From contig NZ_KB898706.1 of NCBI RefSeq assembly GCF_000377745.1, forward strand, positions 1,144,249-1,208,248: a DNA stretch of 64,000 nucleotides, written 5' to 3'. This stretch comes from Gilvimarinus chinensis DSM 19667 (GTDB taxonomy: Bacteria > Pseudomonadota > Gammaproteobacteria > Pseudomonadales > Cellvibrionaceae). The notes below the pieces were generated by a model, which searched no databases, had not been told where the DNA came from, and worked only from the letters and a program-made list of their open reading frames with translations. The position numbers and the translations under genes are program-made. Shown here piece by piece: positions 37,056 to 48,760 of the stretch. Numbering within the stretch: the first letter of the stretch is position 1; the number at the start of each line of letters is the position of its first letter.

Positions 37056-38675
37056 TCAAAGAGCGGAGGAGCACGCACCAGAGGTCATTGATCCAAACAC
37101 TTCCAACTCATAAAGCGAGAAGCCCCACTGGGGTAATGCTTTTTCTGTACCGAGAATCCGTACAAAACGTGCTGTCTGGCTAAAGCCAGTATGAGTGTTA
37201 ACCAGCTGCTGATTGTCTGAAACATCTATGAGTAATTGCCAATCGCTACCATCGCTGGAATACAACACTTGATAGTCGATAGCGTATGCAGGATCCCAAG
37301 TGAGCGTTAAACCGCTAATAACAATATCGTCCCCAAGATCGACCTGAACCCACTGATCATCGGTATAAGCGCTCGCCCATCGACTGTTGGCAGTATCACC
37401 ATCGGTTATACGGCTCGGCTCATAGCCGGCCGCAATATAGGAAGACGCCGATGCCACTTTGCCAAGCGCTAAATTTTGTACCGACGAGCAGCTCTGACTC
37501 TGCGTGATACTGGCGGCTAGGGTTAAGTGGCTTGAAGGGTTACCGGTATCATAACTGGCAATGCGCGCTTGATACTGACCAAAGTGATTCGCACCAAGAT
37601 CGGATATTTGTAACATGCTTGTACCACTTCCCTGCAGGATCGACGAATCAGTTAAGCACTGACCATTATGAAACCAGCCAATGTCCCGCTGTACCGAGCT
37701 ACTGCCCACCTCTAGAACGACACTGTCTCCCAGGCACGCCTGCTCTGACTGAGGCTGAAGAGTAACGTGATTGCTGTTGGGATAAGGTATGTCTGAAAAG
37801 TAGTTATAGAGAAACCATGTACTACCCATCACATCCAATTTTTGTTTCCAGATATCGGTAAGCTGCTGATACTCCGTTATCCAGGTTTTAAAAGGTTGAT
37901 CAATAGAATGATCTTCGAGCCATGGGCCCATAAAATAGGCGGTCGGATCGCCGGTATTCGACGGCCCCTCGTTGGAGAAAATTGGCGCTACTTTTACCGA
38001 CGTATTGCCCGAGGCTAAATACTCCAGGCGCTCTAGACCATACTGAAGAATATTGACATCGTTTTGGCGGTAGTAGTGGACAAGAACACGATCAACCGCA
38101 TCGGCTAATGCGGCTCCTTCGCTCGCTGTAATCCAACCGATGTATATTTCGGTTTGCAAATTATGACTGCTGGCGACAGTTTCAAAGTGCGACAGAATAC
38201 TCAGGGTATCGCTAAACGCTTGCTCACGATCGGTTTGATTCCAAAATTCAAATTCCAGATTCAACACATCAATCCGCTCATCAAAAGCGTGTGAATCGTT
38301 GTAATTGGCTACTTCATCAGCAGAAGCTGCCGCACCTAAAGCCGCTGCGATCTCCTGAATACCGTAGTTATTTTTCGCTCTGGAAATGAAGTTCGCCAGC
38401 TGCGTTTGGCGCTGCGGGTCGCCGCCCATACCTTCCAAATCATAGAGAATAAAGTAGTTAATGCCATTGGTTTTACTGAACTCCAACAGCTCTGTTTCTT
38501 TACTGAAATCACCCAACAGTGATTCCTGACCACGCTTAAGCGAGACATACATGCCGTTAATGGCAACACATTCCCCGCCTACAAAAGCCGACGTTTGTGC
38601 ATTAGCCATCTGACTCAGTAAAACAAAAACCAGACATTGCAGAACAACTAACGTTTTTTTTATATACGAATTCAT
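37056..38675 (-). CDS. Secreted GH18-like/Ig/CBM32 protein of unknown activity
   Basis: A 539-residue exported protein (signal peptide ending QMANA). The C-terminal region (about 398-530) is an F5/8 type C (CBM32) module: LALGKVASASSYI, ITDGDTANSRWAS, QWVQVDLGDDIVISGL and ARFVRILGTE. Residues about 310-390 look like an Ig-like domain (DIGWFHNGQCLTDS, DLGANHFGQYQARI). The N-terminal 290 residues are not a family I can name, but the pattern of strands suggests a TIM barrel. DVLNLEFE at 136-143 resembles the GH18 DxxDxDxE signature, followed by EIYIGW, DRVLVHYY, VKVAPIF and GSTWFLYNY. It lies between the GH20 and TonB genes. A glycan hydrolase role is inference. Confidence 0.6.
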   Translation of the reverse strand: MNSYIKKTLVVLQCLVFVLLSQMANAQTSAFVGGECVAINGMYVSLKRGQESLLGDFSKETELLEFSKTNGINYFILYDLEGMGGDPQRQTQLANFISRAKNNYGIQEIAAALGAAASADEVANYNDSHAFDERIDVLNLEFEFWNQTDREQAFSDTLSILSHFETVASSHNLQTEIYIGWITASEGAALADAVDRVLVHYYRQNDVNILQYGLERLEYLASGNTSVKVAPIFSNEGPSNTGDPTAYFMGPWLEDHSIDQPFKTWITEYQQLTDIWKQKLDVMGSTWFLYNYFSDIPYPNSNHVTLQPQSEQACLGDSVVLEVGSSSVQRDIGWFHNGQCLTDSSILQGSGTSMLQISDLGANHFGQYQARIASYDTGNPSSHLTLAASITQSQSCSSVQNLALGKVASASSYIAAGYEPSRITDGDTANSRWASAYTDDQWVQVDLGDDIVISGLTLTWDPAYAIDYQVLYSSDGSDWQLLIDVSDNQQLVNTHTGFSQTARFVRILGTEKALPQWGFSLYELEVFGSMTSGACSSAL

Positions 38676-38696
38676 TGCTTTTCCCTACCTGATGTT

Positions 38697-38720
38697 AAAA
38701 AAGCCCGGACAAAGCCGGGC
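38697..38720 (-). terminator. Rho-independent terminator after the TonB receptor gene
   Basis: On the minus strand GCCCGGC and TCCGGGC pair across a short loop and are followed by TTTTTT. The hairpin begins 14 bases after the receptor stop codon. It implies that receptor transcription largely ends here and that the GH18-like and GH20 genes have a separate or read-through transcript. Confidence 0.85.
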
Positions 38721-38733
38721 GAAAGTGAGGAAA

Positions 38734-41550
38734 CTAGAGGTTGGCGCGAAGGCCGAAAGTGTAGATGGCACCGGTATCCTGGTAACCCATAAACTGGTTT
38801 TCAAAGCGGCCGTATTTATCCACCGTTTCGCCAGTCACGTTGATACCTTCGATGAAAGCGGAGATGTCATCAGTGAGGTTGTAGCTGAAGGAAAAGTCCA
38901 AGGTGCCATAAGAGTCGTAGTGCACCGGCTCGTTGGATGGCCCGTTAAAAACTAACCCGAGAAAATCGGTGCGATAGTTATACGCTAAGCGACCTTCGTA
39001 GGTTTCATTACCGTAGAAAACAGAGACATTACCTGTGTCGCTCAACCCAGGAAGAGCGAACTGTTCGGCGTCGTCTGCATCACTTAAAGACGCACTGCTA
39101 TTCACAAAGGTGTAGTTTGCCGTTACACCGAAACCATTATCAAACGAGTGCGTGATATTGATTTCAGCACCCTCGATGGTGGCCGACTTGCTGTTGTGAG
39201 GTCGTGTGACAAGAAACTCCTGCCAACTTGGGTCTTCTACTTCAACTTGGTTAAAGACCTCAAGCTGTGAATACCGAACAATGAAATCGTCGATGTCTTT
39301 TTGATACAGTGCTAACGAGAGAATATCCGCATCTCCGTAGTAATACTCAAACGCCAGATCATAGTTGGTAGACTTGTAGGGTTTTAGATTTGGGTTCCCC
39401 CCCATGGCCGTGCGCGTGGATACGGTTGTTGTCTGGTAGGTTGTGTAGGGAGCCAGCGCTGATAACGTGGGACGGGTCAGTGTTTGACTGACGGCGGCGC
39501 GCACATAAAACTCATCCGTAACTTGCAAGATGGCGTTTAACGATGGCAGCCAGTTATCGTAATCACTGTCGATACTGACGGCGGTGCCTGCGGCATCCGC
39601 ATAATTTTGTACCAGCCAAGGTGATGGTGGCTCTCCCGGTCCTGTAGACTCACGTTCTAGTGATTCCAGCACCTGCGATGTACCATCGGAGGTGACTTCT
39701 GTGGATGTATAACGAAGCCCACCGTTCAACTCTAACGGCATACCCATCAGATTTACCTCAAAATCCATTTCAAGGTAGGCCGATAGAACATCTTCTTCAA
39801 TCACATAAGAATCATTGGATTTTACGGCAGCCCAGCTACTGCCATTTGCAATAAAAGCCTCTTTGGATGCAATACCAGTAGCACTATCGGCGCGGGTGCG
39901 TCCATCGATGTTGGCCGCCATCCAGTCGCGATAGGCAACCGGATCGATCATGTAAACATCGCCATTTAGACCATCAAAGTTATCCCCCGATTCTTTAACC
40001 CCAACAATGATACTGTCGTAATCAATTTCCTGCTGTGTAGCCAGGCCGTGGTACATGCGGCGAATCAGATCCGGGGTTGACCAATATTCCGTTTGCTTTT
40101 CGGAGGTCGTGTTGTTCACACCAAATTTTACATTTTGCAGGTACTCGCCATTCGCCTCCCAGGTAAAATCCAGTTTGAACTCGTCGTTAATGCCTTTGTT
40201 GTAAATCCCGTCGTTTGAGTTGATGCGCGCTCTCAGGTCGCGCATGTTCTGACTGCCCATTTCGGGTTTGATCGCCGCTTCATCACGATATTGATAAGAC
40301 GGAATGCCACCGTCGGAGGTAATGAGATACCCAGGACGATCCAAGAACTCGACGATGTACAGTCTGTCCAGTCCTCGGTTATCCAGCTCAGCCTCAGAGT
40401 GCGAAATATCCGCAACCATGTAGAAGTTATCGGTGATGTACCACTCGGCGTTTAACCCACCGATAATCGATTCGGTGGGTCGTTCTTTTGTCACCAACTG
40501 GTGCGCATAACCGGTAATATCATAACCTTCGTCGTAGCCGTGGTTGAGTACCTCGTAAAAGCCGTTTTCATCCACCACGTTCTGATCAGACAATGTTGGG
40601 GCCCACAGGTAGGAGCCAGTAGAGTATTCTGTAGACGAGGTATCGTAATCCGAATAGATCACATCAGCGGTCAGAGTCAGGTTATCCGTAGGGCGGGCCT
40701 GAAACACCAGATTGCCGCCAATACGCTCACGAGATACTTCTCTGCTGCCAGCGTAAATACTCTGAATGCGATAGGTGTCTTCTTCAAGGCCATCACCGGA
40801 ATAGGCATAGCCTCCTGCCCAACCTTGGCTAGGCGTAGTAAACGTAAGGAAGGGCTCCAGATTTGTATTGGCGATATGCTCGTTAGTCACCACATACTCA
40901 AGGGTGTTACGCTCCTGATAGGTCATTGAAGCGAGTACGCCAAACATGCCGTCGTTAAAGGTGTTGCTGATAATAAACGAGCCCTGAGGGCTGGTTTCTT
41001 CGCTGTTCTCCTCATACTGGCCTTTCAAACTGCCAGCAAATTTAAAACCATCAAAATCAAAAGGCCGGGCGGTCACAATATCAACGGTACCACCCAAACC
41101 GCCTTCTTTTAAATTGGCAGATGAGGTTTTAAATACATCGACTGTACTGACCAGTTCAGAGGCCAAGGTATCGAAACTAAAGGCTCGCTCTTCGTTTTCC
41201 GTCGCGGCGGTGCGGCCATTAATGGTTACAGCGGTAAAATCGGGCCCAAGGCCACGAATACTGACAAATCGTCCTTCACCGCCATCGCGGTCGATCGCAA
41301 CACCAGGTACACGCTGAAGCGAATCGGCGATATTGTTGTCAGGAAACTTACCTAAATCTTCGGCCGAAATACTGTCAGAAATAAGCGTTTGGTTGCGTTT
41401 GCGGTCAATGCTTCTTTCTATACTTCCAGCTATCCCAGTGACCACAACCTCTTCTATAAGCTGCTCATCTGCGTCTTGTGCGCTCACAGTGATTGGTGTT
41501 GCGGTTAATGTTCCGACGATGGCGACGGACAATGCGGACCTTTTAAACAT
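38734..41550 (-). CDS. TonB-dependent receptor (carbohydrate type)
   Basis: A 938-residue outer-membrane receptor. The signal peptide runs to VSAQDAD and the TonB box region is EEVVVTG. The plug domain carries FPDNNIADSLQRVPGVAIDR and VSIRGLGPDFTAVTINGR, and GGLGGTVDIVTARP precedes the barrel. The C-terminus ends in an aromatic-rich strand (YTFGLRANL). The plug signature is that of the large sugar-transporting receptors of Caulobacter and Xanthomonas. ATG at 41550 is chosen over TTG at 41565, because GGGGGA lies about 8 bases before it. With GH20 and the GH18-like protein downstream, import of GlcNAc-type oligosaccharides is a reasonable guess. Confidence 0.93.
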   Translation of the reverse strand: MFKRSALSVAIVGTLTATPITVSAQDADEQLIEEVVVTGIAGSIERSIDRKRNQTLISDSISAEDLGKFPDNNIADSLQRVPGVAIDRDGGEGRFVSIRGLGPDFTAVTINGRTAATENEERAFSFDTLASELVSTVDVFKTSSANLKEGGLGGTVDIVTARPFDFDGFKFAGSLKGQYEENSEETSPQGSFIISNTFNDGMFGVLASMTYQERNTLEYVVTNEHIANTNLEPFLTFTTPSQGWAGGYAYSGDGLEEDTYRIQSIYAGSREVSRERIGGNLVFQARPTDNLTLTADVIYSDYDTSSTEYSTGSYLWAPTLSDQNVVDENGFYEVLNHGYDEGYDITGYAHQLVTKERPTESIIGGLNAEWYITDNFYMVADISHSEAELDNRGLDRLYIVEFLDRPGYLITSDGGIPSYQYRDEAAIKPEMGSQNMRDLRARINSNDGIYNKGINDEFKLDFTWEANGEYLQNVKFGVNNTTSEKQTEYWSTPDLIRRMYHGLATQQEIDYDSIIVGVKESGDNFDGLNGDVYMIDPVAYRDWMAANIDGRTRADSATGIASKEAFIANGSSWAAVKSNDSYVIEEDVLSAYLEMDFEVNLMGMPLELNGGLRYTSTEVTSDGTSQVLESLERESTGPGEPPSPWLVQNYADAAGTAVSIDSDYDNWLPSLNAILQVTDEFYVRAAVSQTLTRPTLSALAPYTTYQTTTVSTRTAMGGNPNLKPYKSTNYDLAFEYYYGDADILSLALYQKDIDDFIVRYSQLEVFNQVEVEDPSWQEFLVTRPHNSKSATIEGAEINITHSFDNGFGVTANYTFVNSSASLSDADDAEQFALPGLSDTGNVSVFYGNETYEGRLAYNYRTDFLGLVFNGPSNEPVHYDSYGTLDFSFSYNLTDDISAFIEGINVTGETVDKYGRFENQFMGYQDTGAIYTFGLRANL

Positions 41551-41604
41551 TACTTTATCCCCCAAGTGACTGATTGCTATGGCTCGTTCTTCTCATGGGC
41601 AAGG

Positions 41605-41738
41605 GGTTCGCTTTGGCGCGAACCGGAAACTTTGGCGCTCCTTGCGTGCATAGTCTTACCTGGTGATAAATAGCTCGACTCATTTCCTCGATTTAACCAA
41701 ATTGACCCGAATCACTTTAGTCACCAAAGTGGGTCAAT
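41605..41738 (-). promoter_or_regulatory. Inverted repeats upstream of the TonB receptor gene
   Basis: Two repeats lie 55-190 bases before the receptor start. GGTTCGC (41605-41611) and GCGAACC (41618-41624) form a 7-bp hairpin in the probable leader. ATTGACCC (41701-41708) and GGGTCAAT (41731-41738) are perfect 8-bp arms, with inner CACTTT/AAAGTG that can extend the stem. The outer repeat has the look of an operator for a dimeric regulator. The protein that binds it is unknown. Confidence 0.4.
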
Positions 41739-41936
41739 CTGTAAGTTATTGATTTGTATTGTTTTAATATTTAATGCTTGCTGCGTTAATATCTCGATAG
41801 GCAGCGACTACAGAGAATAAAAATCCGCCTAAATTGCACCGAGTCACTACCATTTATACATTAACGGGCACCTCTGGCCTTCAAAATACCAATGTGTTGC
41901 TAAAAGTACGCCATCGGGTGCGGCTTTTACCAATAC
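41739..41936. other. AT-rich gap between TonB receptor promoter and gyrB terminator
   Basis: About 200 bases with no open frame worth reporting. It is likely to hold upstream promoter sequence for the TonB receptor gene (minus strand). Confidence 0.4.
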
Positions 41937-41968
41937 AAAAAAGCCCTCGCCTAATGATAGACGAGGGC
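41937..41968 (-). terminator. Rho-independent terminator of gyrB
   Basis: On the minus strand GCCCTCG and CGAGGGC pair over a 12-base loop and are followed by TTTTTT, about 30 bases after the gyrB stop. It marks the end of the dnaA-dnaN-recF-gyrB cluster. Confidence 0.88.
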
Positions 41969-41982
41969 CTCTGCGGTTATAA

Positions 41983-44452
<2,470 letters not shown>

Positions 44453-45559
44453 TTACTGCTCACCTAGGTAGTCTTCACTAGTTATTGCGCCATGTTCCAC
44501 GTGGAACAATTTTAACTCTCTGTTTAACTCACGCCAGGGCACCAGCAAGGGTTCAATCTCCACCCCGGTAATAAACACCTGAGTTTGCAGCTTATCTAAC
44601 CACTTAACCAACAAATGGCGATGTTTTTCGTCCAGCTCTGCAGGTAAATCATCCACTAAATAGATGCATTTTCGCCCGGTAATCTGTTCAAACAATCGAC
44701 CCTGAGCAAGCTTTAAGGCACAAACCAACAGTTTTTGCTGCCCTCTTGAAAGGACGTCAGCAGCGCTCTGAGCATTGATCTTTATACGTATATCCGCTCT
44801 ATGGAATCCTGCACCCGTAAAGCCTTGCTTGATATCACGGTCTAAGGTTTGCGCCAATAATTCTTGATAGTCCGTATCTTTTTCCCAGCCACGGTACAAG
44901 CTGAGGGTAAGCCCCTCAATGGCAACAAACTCTTTTACCAAGGGCTCAAATACCGCTTTGAGCTTCGTGAAGCAGGCTTCGCGCATCAACTGAATTCGCT
45001 CTGTAGCCGCTACGAGCTCTCGATCCCAAGGGGTTAATTCATAACCTTCTATTCTACCACGGCGCAAGATTGTGTTCCGTTGTTTTAGACTGCGCTGTGC
45101 AGACTTCCACACACCGTAGAACTCATGTTCCACGTGGAACACTAACCAGTCTAAAAACTGGCGTCGAACTTTTGGGGCACCCTCCAACAAGGTAAACGCA
45201 TCAGCGTTAATCACTTGCAGCGGCAGGTACGAGGTTAATTCCGCGAGAGACTCCACCCCTCTACCCTGGACTCGAAACTGGGATTCACCACTGCGAGATC
45301 GAGACACGCCTAACGGGAGTTCGGAGCCTTTGGAGAATAAACGCCCAAATACCGTTAGCTCTTGGGCGTTTTGCGTGATAAGAGGTTTGATTTTATGGCT
45401 GCGAAAGGATCGCCCCATAGAAAGAAGATTAACGGACTCCAATAAAGAGGTTTTACCGGAGCCGTTTGCACCATAAATGAGATTAACATCAGGTGAAGGC
45501 TGGATATCCACCTGGGCGAGATTGCGCAGATTAGTGACAGCCAGCCGGGTTAACGCCAT
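44453..45559 (-). CDS. recF: DNA replication and repair protein RecF
   Basis: SMC-like ATPase that loads RecA at single-strand gaps. The 368-residue protein has Walker A GANGSGKTSLLE near residue 30, the signature region VLSRGQQKLLVCALKLAQG, and Walker B YLVDDLPAELDEKH. Two perfect parS sites lie inside its coding sequence and both encode the peptide FHVEH, one at the C-terminal tail and one in the middle (VFHVEHEF). The tail after the last strand is somewhat longer than usual, perhaps because it accommodates the parS. It starts 10 bases after dnaN. Confidence 0.97.
   Translation of the reverse strand: MALTRLAVTNLRNLAQVDIQPSPDVNLIYGANGSGKTSLLESVNLLSMGRSFRSHKIKPLITQNAQELTVFGRLFSKGSELPLGVSRSRSGESQFRVQGRGVESLAELTSYLPLQVINADAFTLLEGAPKVRRQFLDWLVFHVEHEFYGVWKSAQRSLKQRNTILRRGRIEGYELTPWDRELVAATERIQLMREACFTKLKAVFEPLVKEFVAIEGLTLSLYRGWEKDTDYQELLAQTLDRDIKQGFTGAGFHRADIRIKINAQSAADVLSRGQQKLLVCALKLAQGRLFEQITGRKCIYLVDDLPAELDEKHRHLLVKWLDKLQTQVFITGVEIEPLLVPWRELNRELKLFHVEHGAITSEDYLGEQ
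44493..44508. promoter_or_regulatory. parS centromere site 1 (inside recF 3' end)
   Basis: TGTTCCACGTGGAACA is a perfect 16-bp palindrome identical in form to the chromosomal parS sites bound by ParB. parA and parB are encoded 13 kb to the right. Confidence 0.93.
45126..45141. promoter_or_regulatory. parS centromere site 2 (inside recF)
   Basis: A second exact copy of TGTTCCACGTGGAACA, 633 bases from the first, in the same recF reading phase (peptide FHVEH in both). Clustered parS sites near the origin are the nucleation points for ParB spreading. Confidence 0.93.
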
Positions 45560-45569
45560 AAACTATAAC

Positions 45570-46676
45570 TTAGAGCCTCATCGGCATAACAACATAAAGA
45601 GAGTCTCCACCCTCTTCAGGCTCTTCTAAGAGTGCACTGCTGTTAGCATCAGACAGGGTGATTTTCACCGTATCACTGTCAATAACATTGGTGACATCCG
45701 TTAAATAGCTAACGTTAAAACCAACTTCTAAAGAGTCGCCCGTATAGTCCACGGTCAACTGCTCTTCCGCCTCTTCTTGCTCTGGGTTATTGGCGACTAT
45801 GGTAAGCTGGCCGTTGTCCAACAAAAGCCGTACGCCACGGTACTTCTCGTTTGAAAGAATCGCTGTACGTGAAAACGCTTGCTTCAACTCGCTACGCGAA
45901 CCGTACATAATCTTATCGCCCCCGCGAGGAAGGACTCGTTCATAATCCGGGAATTTACCGTCAACCAGCTTTGAGGTGAAAGTGTAATCCGAAGAAGTCA
46001 CGCGTATATGGTTAGCACTCAGGCTGATATCCACCACCTCTTCCCCGTCACTCATTAATCGAACCAGCTCCAGCACGCCTTTACGGGGTAAAATCGCCTG
46101 AACCGTCTCTTGGGTATTAACCCCGACAAAACGAGTGCACATAGCCATACGGTGGCCATCGGTAGCTACCACGCGCAATTGATCCTGTTTTACTTCCCAC
46201 AACATGCCATTCAGGTAATAGCGTACATCCTGCTGCGCCATAGCAAACGCGGTGCGATCAATTAAGCGTTTTACTTCGCCTTGCTGACAACTGAACTGCA
46301 AGTCGCTGGGGCCATCTTCCACATTAGGAAAATCACTGGCGGGCAGGGTTGAAAGCGTAAAGCGGCTGCGTCCACTTTTCAGTAACACGCGGCCCTCTTC
46401 TTCGTGTAGCTCCAATACCGCATCATCAGGCAGCGAGCGAACGATATCGACAAACTTACGCGCGGGAACGGTGACCTCACCGTCTAACCCCGGGTTGTCG
46501 AGTTCCACCCGACCGACGATCTCCACTTCAAGGTCGGTCCCCGTTAAAGATAACTTACTTCCCTCGAGCACCAGTAAAACGTTCGACAACACCGGTAGGG
46601 TTTGACGGCGCTCAACAACACCGGCGACCAGTTGCAGGGGTTTAATCAATGCCTCGCGGGAAACAACAAATTTCAT
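45570..46676 (-). CDS. dnaN: DNA polymerase III beta subunit (sliding clamp)
   Basis: Ring-shaped processivity clamp of DNA polymerase III. The 368 residues contain three repeated clamp domains. The start MKFVVSREALIKPLQLVAGV and the C-terminal hydrophobic pocket end YVVMPMRL are typical. It lies 40 bases after dnaA and 10 before recF, so the three are likely one transcript. Confidence 0.99.
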   Translation of the reverse strand: MKFVVSREALIKPLQLVAGVVERRQTLPVLSNVLLVLEGSKLSLTGTDLEVEIVGRVELDNPGLDGEVTVPARKFVDIVRSLPDDAVLELHEEEGRVLLKSGRSRFTLSTLPASDFPNVEDGPSDLQFSCQQGEVKRLIDRTAFAMAQQDVRYYLNGMLWEVKQDQLRVVATDGHRMAMCTRFVGVNTQETVQAILPRKGVLELVRLMSDGEEVVDISLSANHIRVTSSDYTFTSKLVDGKFPDYERVLPRGGDKIMYGSRSELKQAFSRTAILSNEKYRGVRLLLDNGQLTIVANNPEQEEAEEQLTVDYTGDSLEVGFNVSYLTDVTNVIDSDTVKITLSDANSSALLEEPEEGGDSLYVVMPMRL

Positions 46677-46716
46677 GAGCAGTTCTCTTTTAGGTCCTTG
46701 ATAATAGTATTTGCAA

Positions 46717-48174
46717 TCAGGTGGTCAGTGATCGCATCAGGTTTTTTAAATCCTCGCGAATATCCGCGTCTTCTTCTTCCAGCTCTTTAATCTTGCGGCA
46801 GGCATGAAGCACCGTAGTGTGGTCGCGACCACCAAACGCTTCACCGATTTCCGGCAAGCTGTGGTTGGTTAATTCCTTAGCCAGTGCCATTGCCACCTGA
46901 CGGGGCCGTGCCACCGAGCGCGAACGGCGTTTAGAAAGCATATCGGCGATTTTAATTTTGTAATACTCGCCCACAACGCGCTGAATATTTTCAACACTCA
47001 CCTGCTTATCTTGTAACGCCAGTAAATCTTTTAGGGCTTCACGCACAAGCTCGACATCTATTGGCCTACCCGTGAAGTGAGCACTTGCTATCACTCGCTT
47101 AAGGGCGCCTTCGAGCTCTCGAACGTTGGAGCGTATACGTTGGGCAATAAAAAAAGCCGCATCGTCTGGCAAATCCACCGCCACCTGGTGGGCTTTCTTT
47201 TTCAAAATAGCCACACGCATTTCAAGTTCAGGTGGCTCTACAGCAACGGTTAACCCCCAACCAAAGCGCGATTTTAAACGCTCTTCCAAACCGTTGATTT
47301 CTTTCGGGTAACGGTCGCAGGTAAGAATAATCTGCTGGCCACCTTCCAATAATGAGTTAAAGGTATGAAAGAACTCCTCTTGAGAGCGCTCTTTGCCAGC
47401 AAAAAATTGAATATCATCAATCAGCAGCGCATCCACCGATCGATAATAACGCTTGAAGTCATTAATCGCATTTAACTGCAGCGCTTTAACCATATCAGCC
47501 ACAAAGCGCTCAGAGTGCAGGTATATCACCTTGGCGTTGCTGTTTTTTTTCAGCAGCTCATTGCCAACCGCCTGCATTAAGTGCGTCTTACCAAGTCCCA
47601 CACCACCATATATAAACAGAGGGTTGTAAGCCCCCCCGGGATTTTCCGCCACCTGCCGCGCGGCCGCTAATCCTAACTGGTTGGACTTACCCTCCACAAA
47701 ACTGGCAAAAGAAAATCCGCGGTTCAGATTATCCTGGTGCTTTAACCCCCCCTCTACCACAGGCTCGGCGGGAACGGGTTTATCCACAGGCTCGGGGCTT
47801 GGTGCAATGGGCGATGTATTATTAGGGCGCACAGGCGGTGCCTGAGGTTCAGGCGGGGCTATTGTGTTAGTGGACGTACTGTTAAAAGAAGGGCTGGGCT
47901 TACTGAAGCGCGAAACCTGAGGCTGACGACCACCAACACCTACCTCGATATCCATAGACACGCTGGCATCATACTGCTTTACCAGCTCAGTAATTCTGGG
48001 AAGGAATTTTTCACACACCCAATCGCACACAAAACGGTTAGGTGCCAATAATTTCAGGCTTTGCCCATCGGCCTCTTCATCTATTCGTAGCGGCCGTATC
48101 CAGGTATTAAACTGCTGAGATGGCAGCTCTTCCTGCAAACTGGAAACACAATAACTCCATACCGACTGCGGCAA
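46717..48174 (-). CDS. dnaA: Chromosomal replication initiator DnaA
   Basis: AAA+ initiator that binds DnaA boxes and opens the origin. In 485 residues: domain I (1-85, [19 protein letters not shown]), a proline-rich linker domain II (about 90-150), the AAA+ domain with Walker [10 protein letters not shown] at 190-198 and Walker [12 protein letters not shown], and DNA-binding domain IV with the signature [15 protein letters not shown]. The start is TTG at 48174, with GGGGG about 9 bases upstream. A consensus DnaA box (47780-47788) lies inside the coding region for the linker. Confidence 0.99.
   Translation of the reverse strand: MPQSVWSYCVSSLQEELPSQQFNTWIRPLRIDEEADGQSLKLLAPNRFVCDWVCEKFLPRITELVKQYDASVSMDIEVGVGGRQPQVSRFSKPSPSFNSTSTNTIAPPEPQAPPVRPNNTSPIAPSPEPVDKPVPAEPVVEGGLKHQDNLNRGFSFASFVEGKSNQLGLAAARQVAENPGGAYNPLFIYGGVGLGKTHLMQAVGNELLKKNSNAKVIYLHSERFVADMVKALQLNAINDFKRYYRSVDALLIDDIQFFAGKERSQEEFFHTFNSLLEGGQQIILTCDRYPKEINGLEERLKSRFGWGLTVAVEPPELEMRVAILKKKAHQVAVDLPDDAAFFIAQRIRSNVRELEGALKRVIASAHFTGRPIDVELVREALKDLLALQDKQVSVENIQRVVGEYYKIKIADMLSKRRSRSVARPRQVAMALAKELTNHSLPEIGEAFGGRDHTTVLHACRKIKELEEEDADIREDLKNLMRSLTT
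47780..47788 (+). promoter_or_regulatory. DnaA box within dnaA coding sequence
   Basis: A perfect TTATCCACA inside the linker-encoding part of dnaA. It could be chance, or a titration or autoregulation site. Confidence 0.45.
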
Positions 48175-48599
48175 AATCTAAAACCCCCAAATTGACACGT
48201 AGATTAGACAAGGGGAACCCCCCTCACCAATCGTTAGCCCGCTAGTGTACCGCCGACAGGATTAGTTATCCACACGAATATCAAGAAATCCCTGAAATTG
48301 GCAAAATTGAAGCTAAACCTTTAATTTCCAGAGGTTTTATCCAGCTTATAAAAAGTTTTTCCACAGAGTTATAAACAAAACCGTACAAAAAACTTAAGCA
48401 CGTTTCTTTAAGACTGAAAAACCCCAAAACTGTGGATAACCCACAGGAAAACTCGCGTATAAAAGATGAATAAACTGTGTGCTCGATATTTCATCACTTT
48501 TTTACGTTTCCGATTGCTTTGACAGATATTTTTCTATAGAATCGCCGCCTCTTTTTCGCACACCGTGTGATCAACGAATAGGTAATCGGTAGGTTAACC
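48175..48599. other. dnaA-rpmH intergenic region, candidate oriC
   Basis: A 425-base gap between divergent dnaA and rpmH. It contains perfect DnaA boxes TTATCCACA at 48266-48274 (plus) and its complement at 48431-48439 (minus), relaxed boxes TTATCCAGC (48337-48345) and TTTTCCACA (48357-48365), and AT-rich stretches between. This is the location of the main origin in Pseudomonas. Promoters of dnaA and rpmH must also lie here, including TTGACA at 48519-48524. A second candidate origin lies upstream of mnmG. Confidence 0.7.
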
Positions 48600-48734
48600 A
48601 TGAAAAGAACATTTCAGCCCAGCGTTTTGAAGCGCGCCCGTACCCACGGCTTCCGCGCTCGTATGGCCACTAAAAACGGTCGTGCCGTATTGGCTCGTCG
48701 TCGCGCTAAAGGTCGTAAAAGCTTAGCTGTTTAA
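48600..48734 (+). CDS. rpmH: 50S ribosomal protein L34
   Basis: A 44-residue very basic ribosomal protein of the large subunit. The translation begins [20 protein letters not shown] and ends GRKSLAV, the near-invariant L34 sequence. It is the first gene to the right of the dnaA region and precedes rnpA, as in nearly all bacteria. Confidence 0.99.
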   Translation: MKRTFQPSVLKRARTHGFRARMATKNGRAVLARRRAKGRKSLAV

Positions 48735-48760
48735 GCTTTTATAACTCTGCGTGACCCCGA

